Translations under genes and position numbers: made by a program
Notes under the pieces: generated by a model
The model's database searches: none
The model's input: the letters and a program-made list of their open reading frames with translations, nothing else
Told to the model about the DNA's origin: nothing
Assembly: GCA_018715365.1 (NCBI GenBank)
Contig: DVLU01000097.1
Coordinates: forward strand, 1 to 50,285
DNA length: 50,285 nucleotides
Reading direction: 5' to 3'
From: Candidatus Ornithomonoglobus intestinigallinarum
GTDB taxonomy: Bacteria; Bacillota; Clostridia; UBA1381
Part shown: piece after piece, positions 8,256 through 18,104 of the stretch
Position numbering within the stretch: position 1 is the stretch's first letter
How the letters are laid out: every line of letters starts with the position of its first letter

Positions 8256-10367
8256 TCAGTTGTTCTTTTCTCTTTCGTTTATTATCTTTTCCTGTATTGA
8301 CTTCGGAACTTCGCTGTAATGTGAAGGCTCCATCGTGTACTGGCCGCGGCCCTGTGTTCTTGAACGCAGGTCTGTTGCATAGCCGAACATTTCCGAAAGC
8401 GGAACCATTGCGGTTATCTGCTGAGCGCCTCCCGAGCGTGCCTCCATCTTCTGGATCATACCTCTCCTTGAGTTAAGGTCGCCCATAACGTCGCCCATGT
8501 ATTCATCGGGCATTATAACGTTTACAAGCATGATAGGCTCCTTTATAACAGGATCTGCCTTCTTCATACCTTCCTTGAATGCCATTGATGCGGCAATCTT
8601 GAACGCCATTTCCGAAGAGTCAACCTCATGGTATGAACCGTCGTAAAGCGTAACCTTTACGTCAACAACCGGATAGCCGGCAAGGATACCGTTCTGCATT
8701 GCGCCCTGAACACCGGCGTCAACCGCGGGAATGTATTCCTTGGGGATAGCGCCGCCGACAATGGCGTTTACAAATTCGTAGCCTGCGCCTTCCTCCATAG
8801 GCTCGAGCTTGAGGAGTACGTGACCGTACTGACCCTTACCGCCCGACTGACGCGCGTATTTGTGCTCTACGTTTACTTCTTTTCTTATAGCCTCTCTGTA
8901 CGAAACCTGCGGTTCGCCGACGTTTGCTTCAACCTTAAATTCACGGAGAAGTCTGTCAACTATGATCTCAAGGTGAAGCTCGCCCATTCCGGCGATTATC
9001 GTCTGACCCGTTTCCTCATCCGTATAGGTTTTGAAAGTCGGGTCCTCCTCAGCAAGCTTTGCAAGGGCTATGCCCATCTTTTCCTGACCGGCCTTTGTTT
9101 TGGGTTCTATCGCAACGCGGATAACCGGCTCGGGGAAGTCCATGGACTCGAGTATGATCGGGTGCTTTTCATCGCAAAGCGTTTCACCCGTTGTCGTATT
9201 CTTAAGACCTACGGCAGCGGCTATATCACCCGAATAGCAGGTGTCTATATCTTCTCTGTGGTTTGCGTGCATCTGAAGGATACGTCCCATTCTTTCCTTA
9301 TGGCCCTTGCAGGAGTTAAGAACATACGAACCTGCGTGAACCATACCGGAATATACGCGGAAGAAGCATATCTTACCAACGAACGGGTCTGTTGCGATCT
9401 TGAATGCAAGAGCCGCAAACGGAGCGTCGTCCGATGAAGGTCTTTCGTCCTCCTCGCCCGTATCGGGGTTTATACCCTTTATGTTGGGAACGTCCGTCGG
9501 AGCGGGCATATATTCGATTATTGCGTCGAGAAGCATCTGAACGCCCTTGTTTCTGTAGGACGTACCGCAAAGCACGGGAACTATCTCGTTTGAAATTGTG
9601 GCTTTTCTTAAAGCTGCCTTTAATTCGTCAACCGAGATTTCTTCCTCCATAAGGAACTTTTCAAGCAGCTCCTCGTCTGTTTCGCATATGCTCTCTATCA
9701 TCTTCTGTCTGTATTCCTGAGCCTGCTCAAGCATGTCCGCGGGAATTTCTTCTTCTCTTACGTCCTTGCCGAGGTCGTCGTAGTAAACCTCAGCCTTCAT
9801 TGTCATAAGGTCGATTATTCCCTTGAAGTTTTCCTCAGCGCCTATAGGCAGCTGAATGGGAACTCCGTTTGCCTGAAGCCTCTCGTGAATCATGTCAACG
9901 ACTCTGAAGAAGTCTGCGCCCATGATGTCCATCTTGTTTACGTATACCATACGCGGTACGCTGTATTCGTTTGCCTGACGCCAAACAGTCTCCGACTGCG
10001 GCTCAACACCGCCCTTTGCGCACATTACGGTTACGGAACCGTCAAGAACTCTCAGTGAACGCTGAACCTCAACGGTAAAGTCAACGTGTCCCGGCGTATC
10101 GATGATGTTTATTCTGTGCATCACATTCGCGTAAGGACCGGCCTTGGGCGCCCAGCGGCAGGTTGTTGCGGCCGATGTTATCGTGATACCGCGCTCCTGC
10201 TCCTGCGCCATCCAGTCCATTGTTGCTGCGCCTTCGTGAGTTTCGCCTATCTTGTGAACACGTCCGGTGTAGAACAGGATTCTTTCCGTTGTGGTTGTTT
10301 TACCGGCGTCGATGTGAGCCATGATACCGATATTTCTTGTGTTTTCCAAGCTAAAAGCTCTGCCCAA
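8256..10367 (-). CDS. fusA: Translation elongation factor G
   Basis: The 703-aa GTPase drives ribosomal translocation. The G1 motif AHIDAGKT lies near residue 18, followed by '[10 protein letters not shown]', 'DTPGHVDF' (G3), 'NKMD' (G4) and the domain IV segment '[13 protein letters not shown]'. The length fits bacterial EF-G. The start codon is TTG (10365-10367, decoded as Met in '[12 protein letters not shown]'), because an AAAGGAGG site sits eight bases before it and no closer ATG exists. It is the fourth gene of the L7Ae-rpsL-rpsG-fusA-tuf cluster, about 80 bases after rpsG. Confidence 0.98.
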   Translation of the reverse strand: MGRAFSLENTRNIGIMAHIDAGKTTTTERILFYTGRVHKIGETHEGAATMDWMAQEQERGITITSAATTCRWAPKAGPYANVMHRINIIDTPGHVDFTVEVQRSLRVLDGSVTVMCAKGGVEPQSETVWRQANEYSVPRMVYVNKMDIMGADFFRVVDMIHERLQANGVPIQLPIGAEENFKGIIDLMTMKAEVYYDDLGKDVREEEIPADMLEQAQEYRQKMIESICETDEELLEKFLMEEEISVDELKAALRKATISNEIVPVLCGTSYRNKGVQMLLDAIIEYMPAPTDVPNIKGINPDTGEEDERPSSDDAPFAALAFKIATDPFVGKICFFRVYSGMVHAGSYVLNSCKGHKERMGRILQMHANHREDIDTCYSGDIAAAVGLKNTTTGETLCDEKHPIILESMDFPEPVIRVAIEPKTKAGQEKMGIALAKLAEEDPTFKTYTDEETGQTIIAGMGELHLEIIVDRLLREFKVEANVGEPQVSYREAIRKEVNVEHKYARQSGGKGQYGHVLLKLEPMEEGAGYEFVNAIVGGAIPKEYIPAVDAGVQGAMQNGILAGYPVVDVKVTLYDGSYHEVDSSEMAFKIAASMAFKEGMKKADPVIKEPIMLVNVIMPDEYMGDVMGDLNSRRGMIQKMEARSGGAQQITAMVPLSEMFGYATDLRSRTQGRGQYTMEPSHYSEVPKSIQEKIINEREKNN

Positions 10368-10446
10368 AATAATTTCCTCCTTTCAAATAAAGGTGATTAT
10401 TTGTTTAGTGTAGTAAGCATGATGTTAGGTGAAGATAACGCGAAAA

Positions 10447-10917
<471 letters not shown>

Positions 10918-10935
10918 TTTACTTCCCTCCTTCAT

Positions 10936-11083
10936 TATTTGCGCGGCATTTTGTGCCGCTTCATGAATATCACAGGTACTCTGAATTTAGTATTTCAAAA
11001 TTCCGTCGGTGCGTATCAATATATGTGTAAAATAACTCGATATGCACTGTGATAATTGCCGCAAAATGCTTTGCGGTAAGCTG
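10936..11083 (-). promoter_or_regulatory. rpsL-rpsG intercistronic leader with two hairpins
   Basis: This 148-base gap holds two stem-loops on the transcribed strand. One pairs TTGCCGCAAA with TTTGCGGTAA (one G-U) right after rpsL near 11057-11080. The other is GCGGCA/TGCCGC near 10946-10962, just before the rpsG ribosome site. In Escherichia coli S7 binds the S12-S7 gap to repress its own synthesis. Whether these hairpins do that here is unknown. Confidence 0.35.
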
Positions 11084-11503
11084 TTATTTCTTTTCCTTAG
11101 GTCTCTTTGCGCCGTACTTTGAACGAGCCTGAAGACGGCCGTTTACGCCCTGAGCGTCAAGAGTGCCTCTTATGATGTGGTATCTTGTACCGGGGAGGTC
11201 TCTTACTCTGCCGCCTCTTATAAGAACAACGCTGTGTTCCTGAAGATTGTGGCCTATGCCGGGGATGTAAGCCGTTACCTCTATACCGTTTGTAAGCCTT
11301 ACTCTGGCGATCTTGCGGAGCGCCGAATTAGGCTTCTTGGGTGTAGCCGTTCTTACAGCCGTGCACACGCCTCTCTTTTGCGGAGAGCTCTTGTCCGTCG
11401 TCTTCTTCTTCAGTGAGTTGAGGCTCTTCTGAAGAGCGGGAGCCGTGGACTTTTTAACAGACGTTTTTCTGCCGGTCCTTACCAGTTGGTTGAATGTAGG
11501 CAT
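11084..11503 (-). CDS. rpsL: 30S ribosomal protein S12
   Basis: The 139-aa protein sits at the decoding centre. It begins '[13 protein letters not shown]' and contains the conserved '[20 protein letters not shown]' and '[19 protein letters not shown]' segments. The Lys residues of the KKPNSA loop, where streptomycin-resistance changes occur in other bacteria, are the wild-type form. The C-terminus '[10 protein letters not shown]' is normal. It begins 28 bases after the L7Ae-like gene with an AAAGGAAG ribosome site. Confidence 0.97.
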   Translation of the reverse strand: MPTFNQLVRTGRKTSVKKSTAPALQKSLNSLKKKTTDKSSPQKRGVCTAVRTATPKKPNSALRKIARVRLTNGIEVTAYIPGIGHNLQEHSVVLIRGGRVRDLPGTRYHIIRGTLDAQGVNGRLQARSKYGAKRPKEKK

Positions 11504-11531
11504 ACCGTGTTACTTCCTTTCTTTAAAATTT

Positions 11532-11783
11532 TTAAGCATCTGCTTTTAATACGACCGCACAGCTCGAGCCGACGTCGATGCCGCACATCTCGCCGAGCTC
11601 CTTCATGGTCGGTACGTAAAAAATCTGCGTTCCGTATAAGGAAGCAGCGTTTTCGAGAGAGGTCTTTATTCGTGATTCGCAGTCTTCCGCAAGAAAAAGC
11701 TTTTCCGCCGTTCCGGCGTTCACCGCTCTTGCCGACTGTTTAAGCCCTGCGCGGAGTCTTTCCCTTTCGGTTTCGCTTATCAT
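11532..11783 (-). CDS. L7Ae/L30e-like ribosomal protein (K-turn binding type)
   Basis: The 83-aa protein has the L7Ae/YbxF-type pattern: 'LRAGLKQSARAVNAGTAEKLFLAEDC', then '...IFYVPTMKELGEMCGIDVGSSCAVV'. Members of this family in Bacillota bind kink-turn RNA and sit just before rpsL. The start is the ATG at 11781-11783, which has AAAGGAG six bases upstream. An ATG six codons earlier lies on top of that site and is rejected. It is the first gene after a strong promoter. In many relatives rpoB and rpoC lie directly upstream; here they do not. Confidence 0.88.
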   Translation of the reverse strand: MISETERERLRAGLKQSARAVNAGTAEKLFLAEDCESRIKTSLENAASLYGTQIFYVPTMKELGEMCGIDVGSSCAVVLKADA

Positions 11784-11833
11784 AATATACTCTCCTTTCA
11801 TACATTATACCCACCATAAAAGCAGTCTATAAA

Positions 11834-11862
11834 ATTATATAGAAAAAAAAGTGGAATGTCAA
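11834..11862 (-). promoter_or_regulatory. Consensus sigma-A promoter of the str operon
   Basis: Read leftward, TTGACA (11857-11862) and TATAAT (11834-11839) are both perfect hexamers and 17 bases apart, with an A/T-rich spacer containing eight T in a row. The L7Ae-like gene starts 50 bases downstream. This is one of the strongest promoters in the window and suits a ribosomal operon. Confidence 0.85.
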
Positions 11863-11969
11863 GGGCTTTTCCTTATTTTTTTCGCTTTTTGCGTGAACTT
11901 TACGATTTTCTTTAAAATTGCCCAAAAACCGCGTCCGTATGCGGCGGGTTTAAGGTAAATTTGTTTGAT

Positions 11970-12014
11970 TTCAAAAAGGGGGCTGCCGCCCCCTTTGGAA
12001 CCCCCGAAGGGGTT
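11970..12014 (-). terminator. Double GC-rich hairpin terminator of the secreted hypothetical gene
   Basis: On the minus strand AACCCC/GGGGTT (11999-12014) is followed by AAAGGGGGC/GCCCCCTTT (11975-11996, loop of four) and then a T run. It lies 20 bases past the stop of the leftward gene at 12033. Its sequence resembles the hairpins at 132-154 and 30328-30363. Confidence 0.7.
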
Positions 12015-12032
12015 ATCTATCCGCGGCACATA

Positions 12033-13139
12033 TCACCGCCCGGGGGCATACGATGCTATTTCGGCGTCGGAGAGCGGCGTTTCGCCCATACCGAGCCGCA
12101 AAACGCGCCCGCCGTCGCCCTCCGACATATCAACAACCGCAAAGCTGTATTCCTCGATCTCCTCACTTCCTCTGTGATACACGTCCGAAAACGCAGCGTA
12201 ATAAACGCCGCCGCCGAGCTCGTAGAGCGCCGTAATATCGAGAATTTCCGTTGAAAAGGGCACGTTATACGGCTTTTTGTAATAATATCTGCCGTTATAG
12301 CAGCAAAAACCGCGGCGCGCAAGCTCGTTCGGAAGCGGCGTCGGCGGCGTGCAGCCGAAAACGTTTCCTATTATATAGTCGATAAATTCCGCCGAAACGG
12401 CGCCGACCGCCCCGCCGTCCAGTGTCTGCGCTTTTATTTCGGGCGGGACTGTAAAATTCGAGTGCGTATTCATAACGGAAATCATAAGCGCGTCAATATC
12501 GGGTGCGTTTGCGTCAAACCTCATAACGTCGGCGCACGATGATAAAAGCTCTGTTATTTCCCGCCGTGTTTCTGCGCCGGCGTCGTTTACGGCATTGTAA
12601 TATTTTGAATCGGTGATGCGCGCGGCACGGAGCCGCTTCATGAGCGCGTAAACGTTAGGCTCGCGCGGAAGCGTCAGCCTGCCGTTTTTGCAGACGGCAA
12701 GACGAATTTTGCCGGACGGCGGATTTTCGGTTTTCACAAAGCTGTCGCAGCGCAGCACAAACGTTTCGTCCGTCTTGTTTGTTGTGAGCACGACTGCCGT
12801 TTCTGCGCCGGCGGAGGTGAGAGAAAGCGTATACGTGTTTTTGCCGCCGACGGGGAAGGACAGCTTATCTGCCGTTTGCAGGCCGTCATGACAGTCAAAA
12901 ACGGCAAAGCCTATTTCACCGTCTGAAAAAAATGCCGTAAAAAGAGCCGACGCGCCTTCAAAGCGTTCGGCGGAAGCGTAAAAAATACCGCTTTTGCCGT
13001 CAAAAACGCCGTATTCGCGAATTGCCGCTTCAAGCGCGGCGTCAAGCTCATAAACCTTTGCGCGTGCCGTTTTGCATACGCCCGGAAGCAGCAAAATCAT
13101 AAACGCGAAAAACGCCGTCCTTGTCAAAAGCTTTTTCAT
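12033..13139 (-). CDS. Secreted protein of unknown function
   Basis: I do not recognise this 368-aa protein. Residues 1-28 form a signal peptide (Lys-rich start, 'FFAFMILLLPGV' core, ending near 'TARA'). The rest is mixed alpha/beta without membrane segments and has several Ala/Gly-rich strands. 'YNGRYYYKKPYNVPFS' and 'GGGVYYAAFSDVYHRG' near the C-terminus look like repeated beta-hairpins of an extracellular domain. The start has GAGGTGG six bases upstream. It is transcribed alone, divergent from hpt, and ends at the double hairpin. No function is proposed. Confidence 0.75.
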   Translation of the reverse strand: MKKLLTRTAFFAFMILLLPGVCKTARAKVYELDAALEAAIREYGVFDGKSGIFYASAERFEGASALFTAFFSDGEIGFAVFDCHDGLQTADKLSFPVGGKNTYTLSLTSAGAETAVVLTTNKTDETFVLRCDSFVKTENPPSGKIRLAVCKNGRLTLPREPNVYALMKRLRAARITDSKYYNAVNDAGAETRREITELLSSCADVMRFDANAPDIDALMISVMNTHSNFTVPPEIKAQTLDGGAVGAVSAEFIDYIIGNVFGCTPPTPLPNELARRGFCCYNGRYYYKKPYNVPFSTEILDITALYELGGGVYYAAFSDVYHRGSEEIEEYSFAVVDMSEGDGGRVLRLGMGETPLSDAEIASYAPGR

Positions 13140-13216
13140 TTACACCACCTCACGGTTATATTTCCCGAGTTTTATTTAAAAATTTCGGATTTTCTATATA
13201 TTTTTGACGCGATATG

Positions 13217-13225
13217 TGATATAAT
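13217..13225 (+). promoter_or_regulatory. Extended -10 promoter of hpt
   Basis: TGATATAAT is a perfect extended -10 (TGnTATAAT). No good -35 is present at the usual distance, which extended -10 promoters tolerate. The transcript would start about 85 bases before hpt. Confidence 0.55.
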
Positions 13226-13315
13226 AATCTCCGGCCGCCGTTTTTGCGGCGATGTGGGAAACATAAAAGTCTTAAAATACATACAGAGGGACACTGAAAT
13301 AAAAGAGGGAATACA

Positions 13316-13852
13316 ATGCACGGCGACATAGAAAATATTTTAATGACCGAAAAGGAAATAGCCGAATGCGTTCGGACGCTCGGCGCAAAAATAACGGAGG
13401 ACTACAGGGGAAAAGAGCTTACGGCAGCGGTCATACTGCGCGGCTCGCTTGTTTTTGCGGCCGACCTGATACGGAAGATAGAACTGCCGCTGACGGTTGA
13501 TTTCATTCAGGCGTCAAGCTACGGCTCGGGAACGGAAACGTCGGGGACACTAAACATCACGCATCCGCTTGCGGATGACCCGGCGGGCAGGCATCTGCTG
13601 CTTATCGAGGATATAATAGACAGCGGCGTTACGCTTTTGAATTTGCGGGAGCGGCTTAAAAGCAGCGGCGCGCTTTCCGTTAAAACGTGCACGCTGCTGT
13701 CGAAGCCGGCGCGGCGCAGGGCCGATATAGAGGCCGACTACACGGGCAAAGTCATAGAAGATAATTTTGTTGTCGGCTACGGTCTCGATTACAACCAAAA
13801 ATACAGGAATCTGCCGTATATCGGCATATTAAAGCGTGAGGTTTATGAATAA
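13316..13852 (+). CDS. hpt: Hypoxanthine phosphoribosyltransferase
   Basis: The 178-aa enzyme joins hypoxanthine or guanine to PRPP in purine salvage. It has the PRPP-binding loop 'LLIEDIIDSGVTL' near residue 100 and the 'RGSLVFAADLIRKI' segment of the Hpt family. The C-terminal 'VVGYGLDYNQKYRNLPYIG' is typical. AGAGGG precedes the ATG by six bases. It overlaps the radical SAM gene by eight bases, so the two are translationally coupled. The GTLN at 'SGTLNI' is encoded by a copy of the GGGGACACT word described in the findings, and a related copy lies just before the ribosome site. Confidence 0.95.
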   Translation: MHGDIENILMTEKEIAECVRTLGAKITEDYRGKELTAAVILRGSLVFAADLIRKIELPLTVDFIQASSYGSGTETSGTLNITHPLADDPAGRHLLLIEDIIDSGVTLLNLRERLKSSGALSVKTCTLLSKPARRRADIEADYTGKVIEDNFVVGYGLDYNQKYRNLPYIGILKREVYE

Positions 13853-15554
13853 GAAAACGTATCTGCTCGTGGGAGTAAACGCAAAATACATACATACGTC
13901 GCTTTCGGTAAGAACGCTTTATGCGTACGTAAACGACGCGAGCCTTTCATGGTGCGAATATACGATAAACGAAGATGCGGGCGGCGTGTGCGCCGATATT
14001 TACGGACGCGGCGCCGGCGTTGTCCTGTTTTCGTGCTATATCTGGAATATTGAATTTATAATAAAAACGGCGCGCCGATTAAAACAGGTGTCGCCCGATA
14101 CAACGATAATTTTCGGCGGGCCGGAGGTGTCGTACAGCGATGAGGAATATATGGAGCGCTATGATTTTATCGACGCCGTTATACGCGGCGAAGGCGAGGA
14201 AACGCTCAGGCGTATTGTTGAAACGGGGACACTGAATCACAGGGGCGTGACATACAGAAACGGGGACAATAAAATAATTTACTGTCCCCAAAGAGATGTG
14301 ATAGATGACCTTTCGTCGGTGCCGTTTCCGTATACGGAGGAGGATATTGAAAGGAATAAGGATAAGCTCATATATTACGAGTCGAGTCGCGGCTGCCCGT
14401 TCGGATGCGCTTATTGCCTTTCATCGGCGGATAAATTGCTCCGCTTCAGGAGCTTGGAGCTTGTTTTTAAGGAGCTTGACTTTTTTATTGAGCACAACGT
14501 TAAAATAGTGAAGTTTACCGACAGGACGTTTAATGCCGATAAAAAGCGCGCCTGCGAAATAATAAGGTTTTTGATTTCGCGAAAGCCCGAAACAACGTTC
14601 CATTTTGAGGCGGCTGCCGACCTCATAACGCCCGAAATGCTCACGCTTTTAAAGACTGCGCCCAAAGGTCTTTTTCAGCTTGAGATAGGCGTTCAGTCAA
14701 CAAACGAAAAAACGCTTGCCGCCATAAACAGAAAAGCCGATATTAAAAGGATCGCGTCTGTTGTGAGGGAGATAGGCGCCTGCGGCAATATTCACACGCA
14801 CCTTGACCTGATTGCCGGTCTGCCGTATGAGGATTACAAAAGCTTTAAAAAATCGTTTAACGATGTGTTTAATATGCGCCCGGACGTTATACAGCTCGGT
14901 TTCCTGAAGCTTTTAAGCGGCACGGAAATAAAAAAAGAGCCTGCCGTTTACACAAGCGAGCCGCCGTATGAGGTGCTGAAAACGCCGTATATATCATATG
15001 CGGAGCTGATGGATTTAAAGCGCGTTGAGGATATTGTCGAAAAATATTACAACAGCGCCGCGTTTAAACGCTCCGTTAATGAGCTTATCGGGCTGTTCCC
15101 GTCGCCGTTTGACTTTTTTGACGCGCTTGCGGAGTTTTACGCGCAAAACGGCTTGGACAGGATAGGCATATCGCGTGATTCGCTTTACGCGATACTGCTT
15201 GATTTTGCGGGGACACTAAACGCTGAAAGCGCGAGCGGTCTTTCAGGGACAATAAAATCGAAGGGGACACTGAACCCCGGATATTTTAAAGAGCTGCTGC
15301 TTGCGGATTATCTTGAAAACAATAAGCCGCGCACGCCGTCATGGGCGGCGCGCGAGCCTGTTACAAAAGAGCGGTTTGATATTTTAACCGAGAATTTTAT
15401 CGCAAAAAATCTGCCGGAATATGCGGGTATGAGTGCAAAGGAAATAATAAAGCGCGTGCATTTTGAGCGGTTTTACTATCCGGAGCGTATAATGCTTTTT
15501 GACAATGCCGGCAAACGCATAATCGAGGTAAAGAAGGAGAATGATAATATATGA
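13845..15554 (+). CDS. B12-binding-domain radical SAM protein (DUF4080 type)
   Basis: The 569-aa protein has an N-terminal cobalamin-binding-like Rossmann domain (residues 1-140, 'LFSCYIWNIEF', 'IFGGPEVSY') and then a radical SAM core. The 4Fe-4S ligands are C184, C188 and C191 in 'SRGCPFGCAYC', followed by 'FTDRTFN' and 'LEIGVQS', and a C-terminal DUF4080-like part. The substrate is unknown. The ATG at 13845 is preferred over a GTG nine bases earlier because GTGAGG lies just before it. Several stretches (residues about 127-150 and 455-480) are encoded by repeats of a GGGGACA word. These look like insertions relative to what I would expect for the family. Confidence 0.85.
   Translation: MNKKTYLLVGVNAKYIHTSLSVRTLYAYVNDASLSWCEYTINEDAGGVCADIYGRGAGVVLFSCYIWNIEFIIKTARRLKQVSPDTTIIFGGPEVSYSDEEYMERYDFIDAVIRGEGEETLRRIVETGTLNHRGVTYRNGDNKIIYCPQRDVIDDLSSVPFPYTEEDIERNKDKLIYYESSRGCPFGCAYCLSSADKLLRFRSLELVFKELDFFIEHNVKIVKFTDRTFNADKKRACEIIRFLISRKPETTFHFEAAADLITPEMLTLLKTAPKGLFQLEIGVQSTNEKTLAAINRKADIKRIASVVREIGACGNIHTHLDLIAGLPYEDYKSFKKSFNDVFNMRPDVIQLGFLKLLSGTEIKKEPAVYTSEPPYEVLKTPYISYAELMDLKRVEDIVEKYYNSAAFKRSVNELIGLFPSPFDFFDALAEFYAQNGLDRIGISRDSLYAILLDFAGTLNAESASGLSGTIKSKGTLNPGYFKELLLADYLENNKPRTPSWAAREPVTKERFDILTENFIAKNLPEYAGMSAKEIIKRVHFERFYYPERIMLFDNAGKRIIEVKKENDNI
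14262..14289 (+). repeat. GGGGACA/TGTCCCC inverted repeat inside the radical SAM gene
   Basis: Perfect 7-bp arms at 14262-14268 and 14283-14289 are separated by 14 A/T-rich bases. This is the only place in the cluster where two copies of the word face each other. It encodes residues NGDNKIIYCPQ in frame. Confidence 0.6.
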
Positions 15555-16492
15555 GCGAAGGATTTTTAAGCATTGTAAACTGTATCGCAACGCTCGGGCT
15601 TGCGATACTTGTCGGGTTTGTCTGTTCAAAGAGCGGCTACCTTCCGCAGGGAGTGAAGCCGGCGCTTTCGAAAATAGTCGTAAAGCTGACGCTGCCGGTG
15701 CTTATTGCAACATCGCTTACGAAAACGGAAATAACGCCGGAGAAGCTTGTAAACAGCGCGTTTGTTATAGCAAGCGGACTGCTGACGATAGCGCTTTTGC
15801 AGCTTGCGGGCTATCTTACCGAAAGGCTTTTCAAAAAGAGCGCGCCGCCGATACTTCACCGCTGCATGACGTCGTTCGGCAACGTTGTTTTTGTTGCGTA
15901 CCCGCTGATACAAAGCCTTTACGGCGACGAGGGGCTTTATTACGCGGCGCTTTTTGCGTTTTCGAGTGACTGCTGGCTGTGGACGTTCGGCGTGTATTCG
16001 CTGTCAAAGCTCGGCGGCAAAGCAACGTCGCTCACTTCAAATTTAAAGCGGCTCGTAAACCCGTCAACGATAGCGTTTGCGGTGTCGTTTGTGATGATGA
16101 TTTTTAAGCTCCGGTTCGGCGGCATAATAGGCGATGTGATGAATGGCTTCGGCTCGACAACAACGTACCTTTCGATGCTTTTTATAGGCTGCGTGCTTGC
16201 CGAGGTCGATTTTAAGGGGATATACAAAAGAGCGCCGCTTTTTGTGCTGACGCTCCTTAAAATGATAATAATTCCCGTTATAATGATATTTATTTTTAAG
16301 CTTTTCCCGTTTTCCGAGGAGGTTAAAAGCATAATAATCCTCCAGGCGGGAATGCCCGTTTCCACGGTGCTCGTTATGCTGTGCTCGGAATACGGGGGAG
16401 ATGTTAAATACAGCGCCGAGGGCGTGTTCATCTCAACGCTTGCAAGCCTTGTGACGCTTCCCGCCGTTTATTCGCTTATTGCGGTGCTCTGA
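15551..16492 (+). CDS. AEC-family (auxin efflux carrier-like) transporter
   Basis: The 313-aa membrane protein has about ten predicted membrane segments in the two-bundle pattern of the AEC family, with the central 'CMTSFGNVVFVAYPL' loop and the C-terminal 'QAGMPVSTVLVMLCSEYGGD' signature. Bacterial members carry malate or other small organic acids. The substrate here is not evident. The ATG overlaps the stop of the radical SAM gene (ATGA), and AAGGAGA lies about nine bases upstream, so hpt, rSAM and this gene form one operon. Its 3' end overlaps the convergent FAD dehydrogenase by 25 bases. Confidence 0.9.
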   Translation: MSEGFLSIVNCIATLGLAILVGFVCSKSGYLPQGVKPALSKIVVKLTLPVLIATSLTKTEITPEKLVNSAFVIASGLLTIALLQLAGYLTERLFKKSAPPILHRCMTSFGNVVFVAYPLIQSLYGDEGLYYAALFAFSSDCWLWTFGVYSLSKLGGKATSLTSNLKRLVNPSTIAFAVSFVMMIFKLRFGGIIGDVMNGFGSTTTYLSMLFIGCVLAEVDFKGIYKRAPLFVLTLLKMIIIPVIMIFIFKLFPFSEEVKSIIILQAGMPVSTVLVMLCSEYGGDVKYSAEGVFISTLASLVTLPAVYSLIAVL

Positions 16493-18045
16493 CAGCTCCG
16501 CGCTATCGCTTCGGCTGCTTTTATTCCGTCAACGGCGGCCGAGGTTATCCCGCCGGCATATCCCGCGCCCTCGCCGCACGGGTATATGCCCTTTATATTG
16601 CTTTCGAATTTGTTGTTTCTTAATATCCTGACGGGCGAGGACGAACGCGTCTCCGGCCCCGTCAGCACGGCGCCGGGAGATGCAAATCCGGCAAGCTTTT
16701 TATCCATTTCTTTTATCCCTTCTCTCAGCGACTGCGTTATGTAATCGGGAAAAAGCTCCGATAAATCGCACCAAAAAACGCCGGGCCGGAAGGTCGGTTC
16801 AACTTTAGTGTCCCCGACGGCGGGACCGCCGCCGAGGAAATCGCCGACGCGCTGTGCCGGCGCTCTGTGGGAGCCGGAAAGCTCAAAGGCGCGCCGTTCA
16901 ATATCGCGCTGAAAATACATCCCCGCCAAAGCATCTCCGCCGCTGCCGAAATCCTCGGGATATACGTTTACGAGCACGGCGCTGTTTGCGTTTTTGCCGC
17001 CGCGGGCAAAATAGCTCATGCCGTTTGTGACAATGCCGTCTTTCTCCGATGCGGATGCGACAACAACGCCGCCCGGACACATGCAAAACGTATAGACGCC
17101 GCGTCCGTTTTTGAGGTGCACGGCAAGCTTGTAGTCTGCGGCGCCGAGCTTTTTGTAAAATTCACCGTACTGGGCTTTGTTTATGTCCTCCTGCAGATGC
17201 TCTATCCGAACGCCGACGGAAAACGGCTTGCACTCCATTTTTACGCCGTGCGCGTTCAGCATCGAAAAGGTGTCGCGTGCGCTGTGCCCTGCGGCTATAA
17301 CAAGATGATTTGTTTTTATTTTATATTTAGTGTCCCCGTCAAGCTTTGTTACGGTAACGGCCGAAAGTCTGCCGTTTTCCGTTTCAAAGCCGTCAAAGCG
17401 GCTTTGAAAGCGCACCTCGCCGCCGAGCGAAATTATTTCTTTGCGCATCGATTTTACAACGCCGCGCAAATTATCGGTGCCTATATGCGGTTTTGCTTCA
17501 TACAAAATTTCTTCCGGCGCGCCGTGGCGGTAAAATTCATCAAGCACGGTTTTTATGCGCGCGTCCTTTATGCCGGTATTTAATTTCCCGTCCGAGAACG
17601 TCCCCGCTCCGCCTTCCCCGAACTGTACGTTCGATTCCGGGTCAAGTCTGCCGCCGCCGTGAAATTCCTCAACGTCGGCAAGGCGTTCGTCAACGGGCTT
17701 GCCGCGTTCCAGAATTATAACCTTGAAATTGCTTCGGGCAAGCATAAGCCCGCAGAACAGCCCCGCCGGGCCGCTGCCGGCTATAACGACCGGCTCCTCC
17801 GGCGGTACGGCTTCGGGGAACACATACGGCTTGTCCGTTACGCGCGCGGCGTTTTTGAGCTTTTTTAAAAGACGCTCCTCGTTCGGCGTGTTTACATCGA
17901 CGGTATATACAAAATGAACGTCGCTTTTTCTGCGCGCGTCGATCGATTTTTTGAATATTTTAAAATCGCCGGAGCCGGTAAGTTTTTTAACGGTGGTTTT
18001 AATGTCCCCGTCTATGGGGCATTTTATGTTTGAAATACGTATCAC
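16468..18045 (-). CDS. FAD-dependent dehydrogenase of the COG2509 type
   Basis: The 525-aa protein has a small N-terminal domain (about 1-85), then the FAD-binding 'GSGPAGLFCGLMLARS' with the acceptor 'ILERG'. A middle insert with 'GTFSDGKLNTGI' follows, and a C-terminal 'GIYPCGEGAGYAGGITSAAVDGIKAAEAIA' closes the fold. Homologues are common in Clostridia but without an assigned substrate. I place the start at GTG 18043-18045, nine bases after AAAGGA. This yields an N-terminus 'IRISNIKCP' like other members; the TTG 18 bases upstream lies on the ribosome site. Three copies of the GGGGACA word lie in it (16804, 17326, 18001). Confidence 0.88.
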   Translation of the reverse strand: MIRISNIKCPIDGDIKTTVKKLTGSGDFKIFKKSIDARRKSDVHFVYTVDVNTPNEERLLKKLKNAARVTDKPYVFPEAVPPEEPVVIAGSGPAGLFCGLMLARSNFKVIILERGKPVDERLADVEEFHGGGRLDPESNVQFGEGGAGTFSDGKLNTGIKDARIKTVLDEFYRHGAPEEILYEAKPHIGTDNLRGVVKSMRKEIISLGGEVRFQSRFDGFETENGRLSAVTVTKLDGDTKYKIKTNHLVIAAGHSARDTFSMLNAHGVKMECKPFSVGVRIEHLQEDINKAQYGEFYKKLGAADYKLAVHLKNGRGVYTFCMCPGGVVVASASEKDGIVTNGMSYFARGGKNANSAVLVNVYPEDFGSGGDALAGMYFQRDIERRAFELSGSHRAPAQRVGDFLGGGPAVGDTKVEPTFRPGVFWCDLSELFPDYITQSLREGIKEMDKKLAGFASPGAVLTGPETRSSSPVRILRNNKFESNIKGIYPCGEGAGYAGGITSAAVDGIKAAEAIARSCQSTAISE

Positions 18046-18104
18046 GCGATTTTGTCCTTTCAAAACGGAATTTTTGATTTAAAACCGCTTTAATTATATC
18101 ACAG

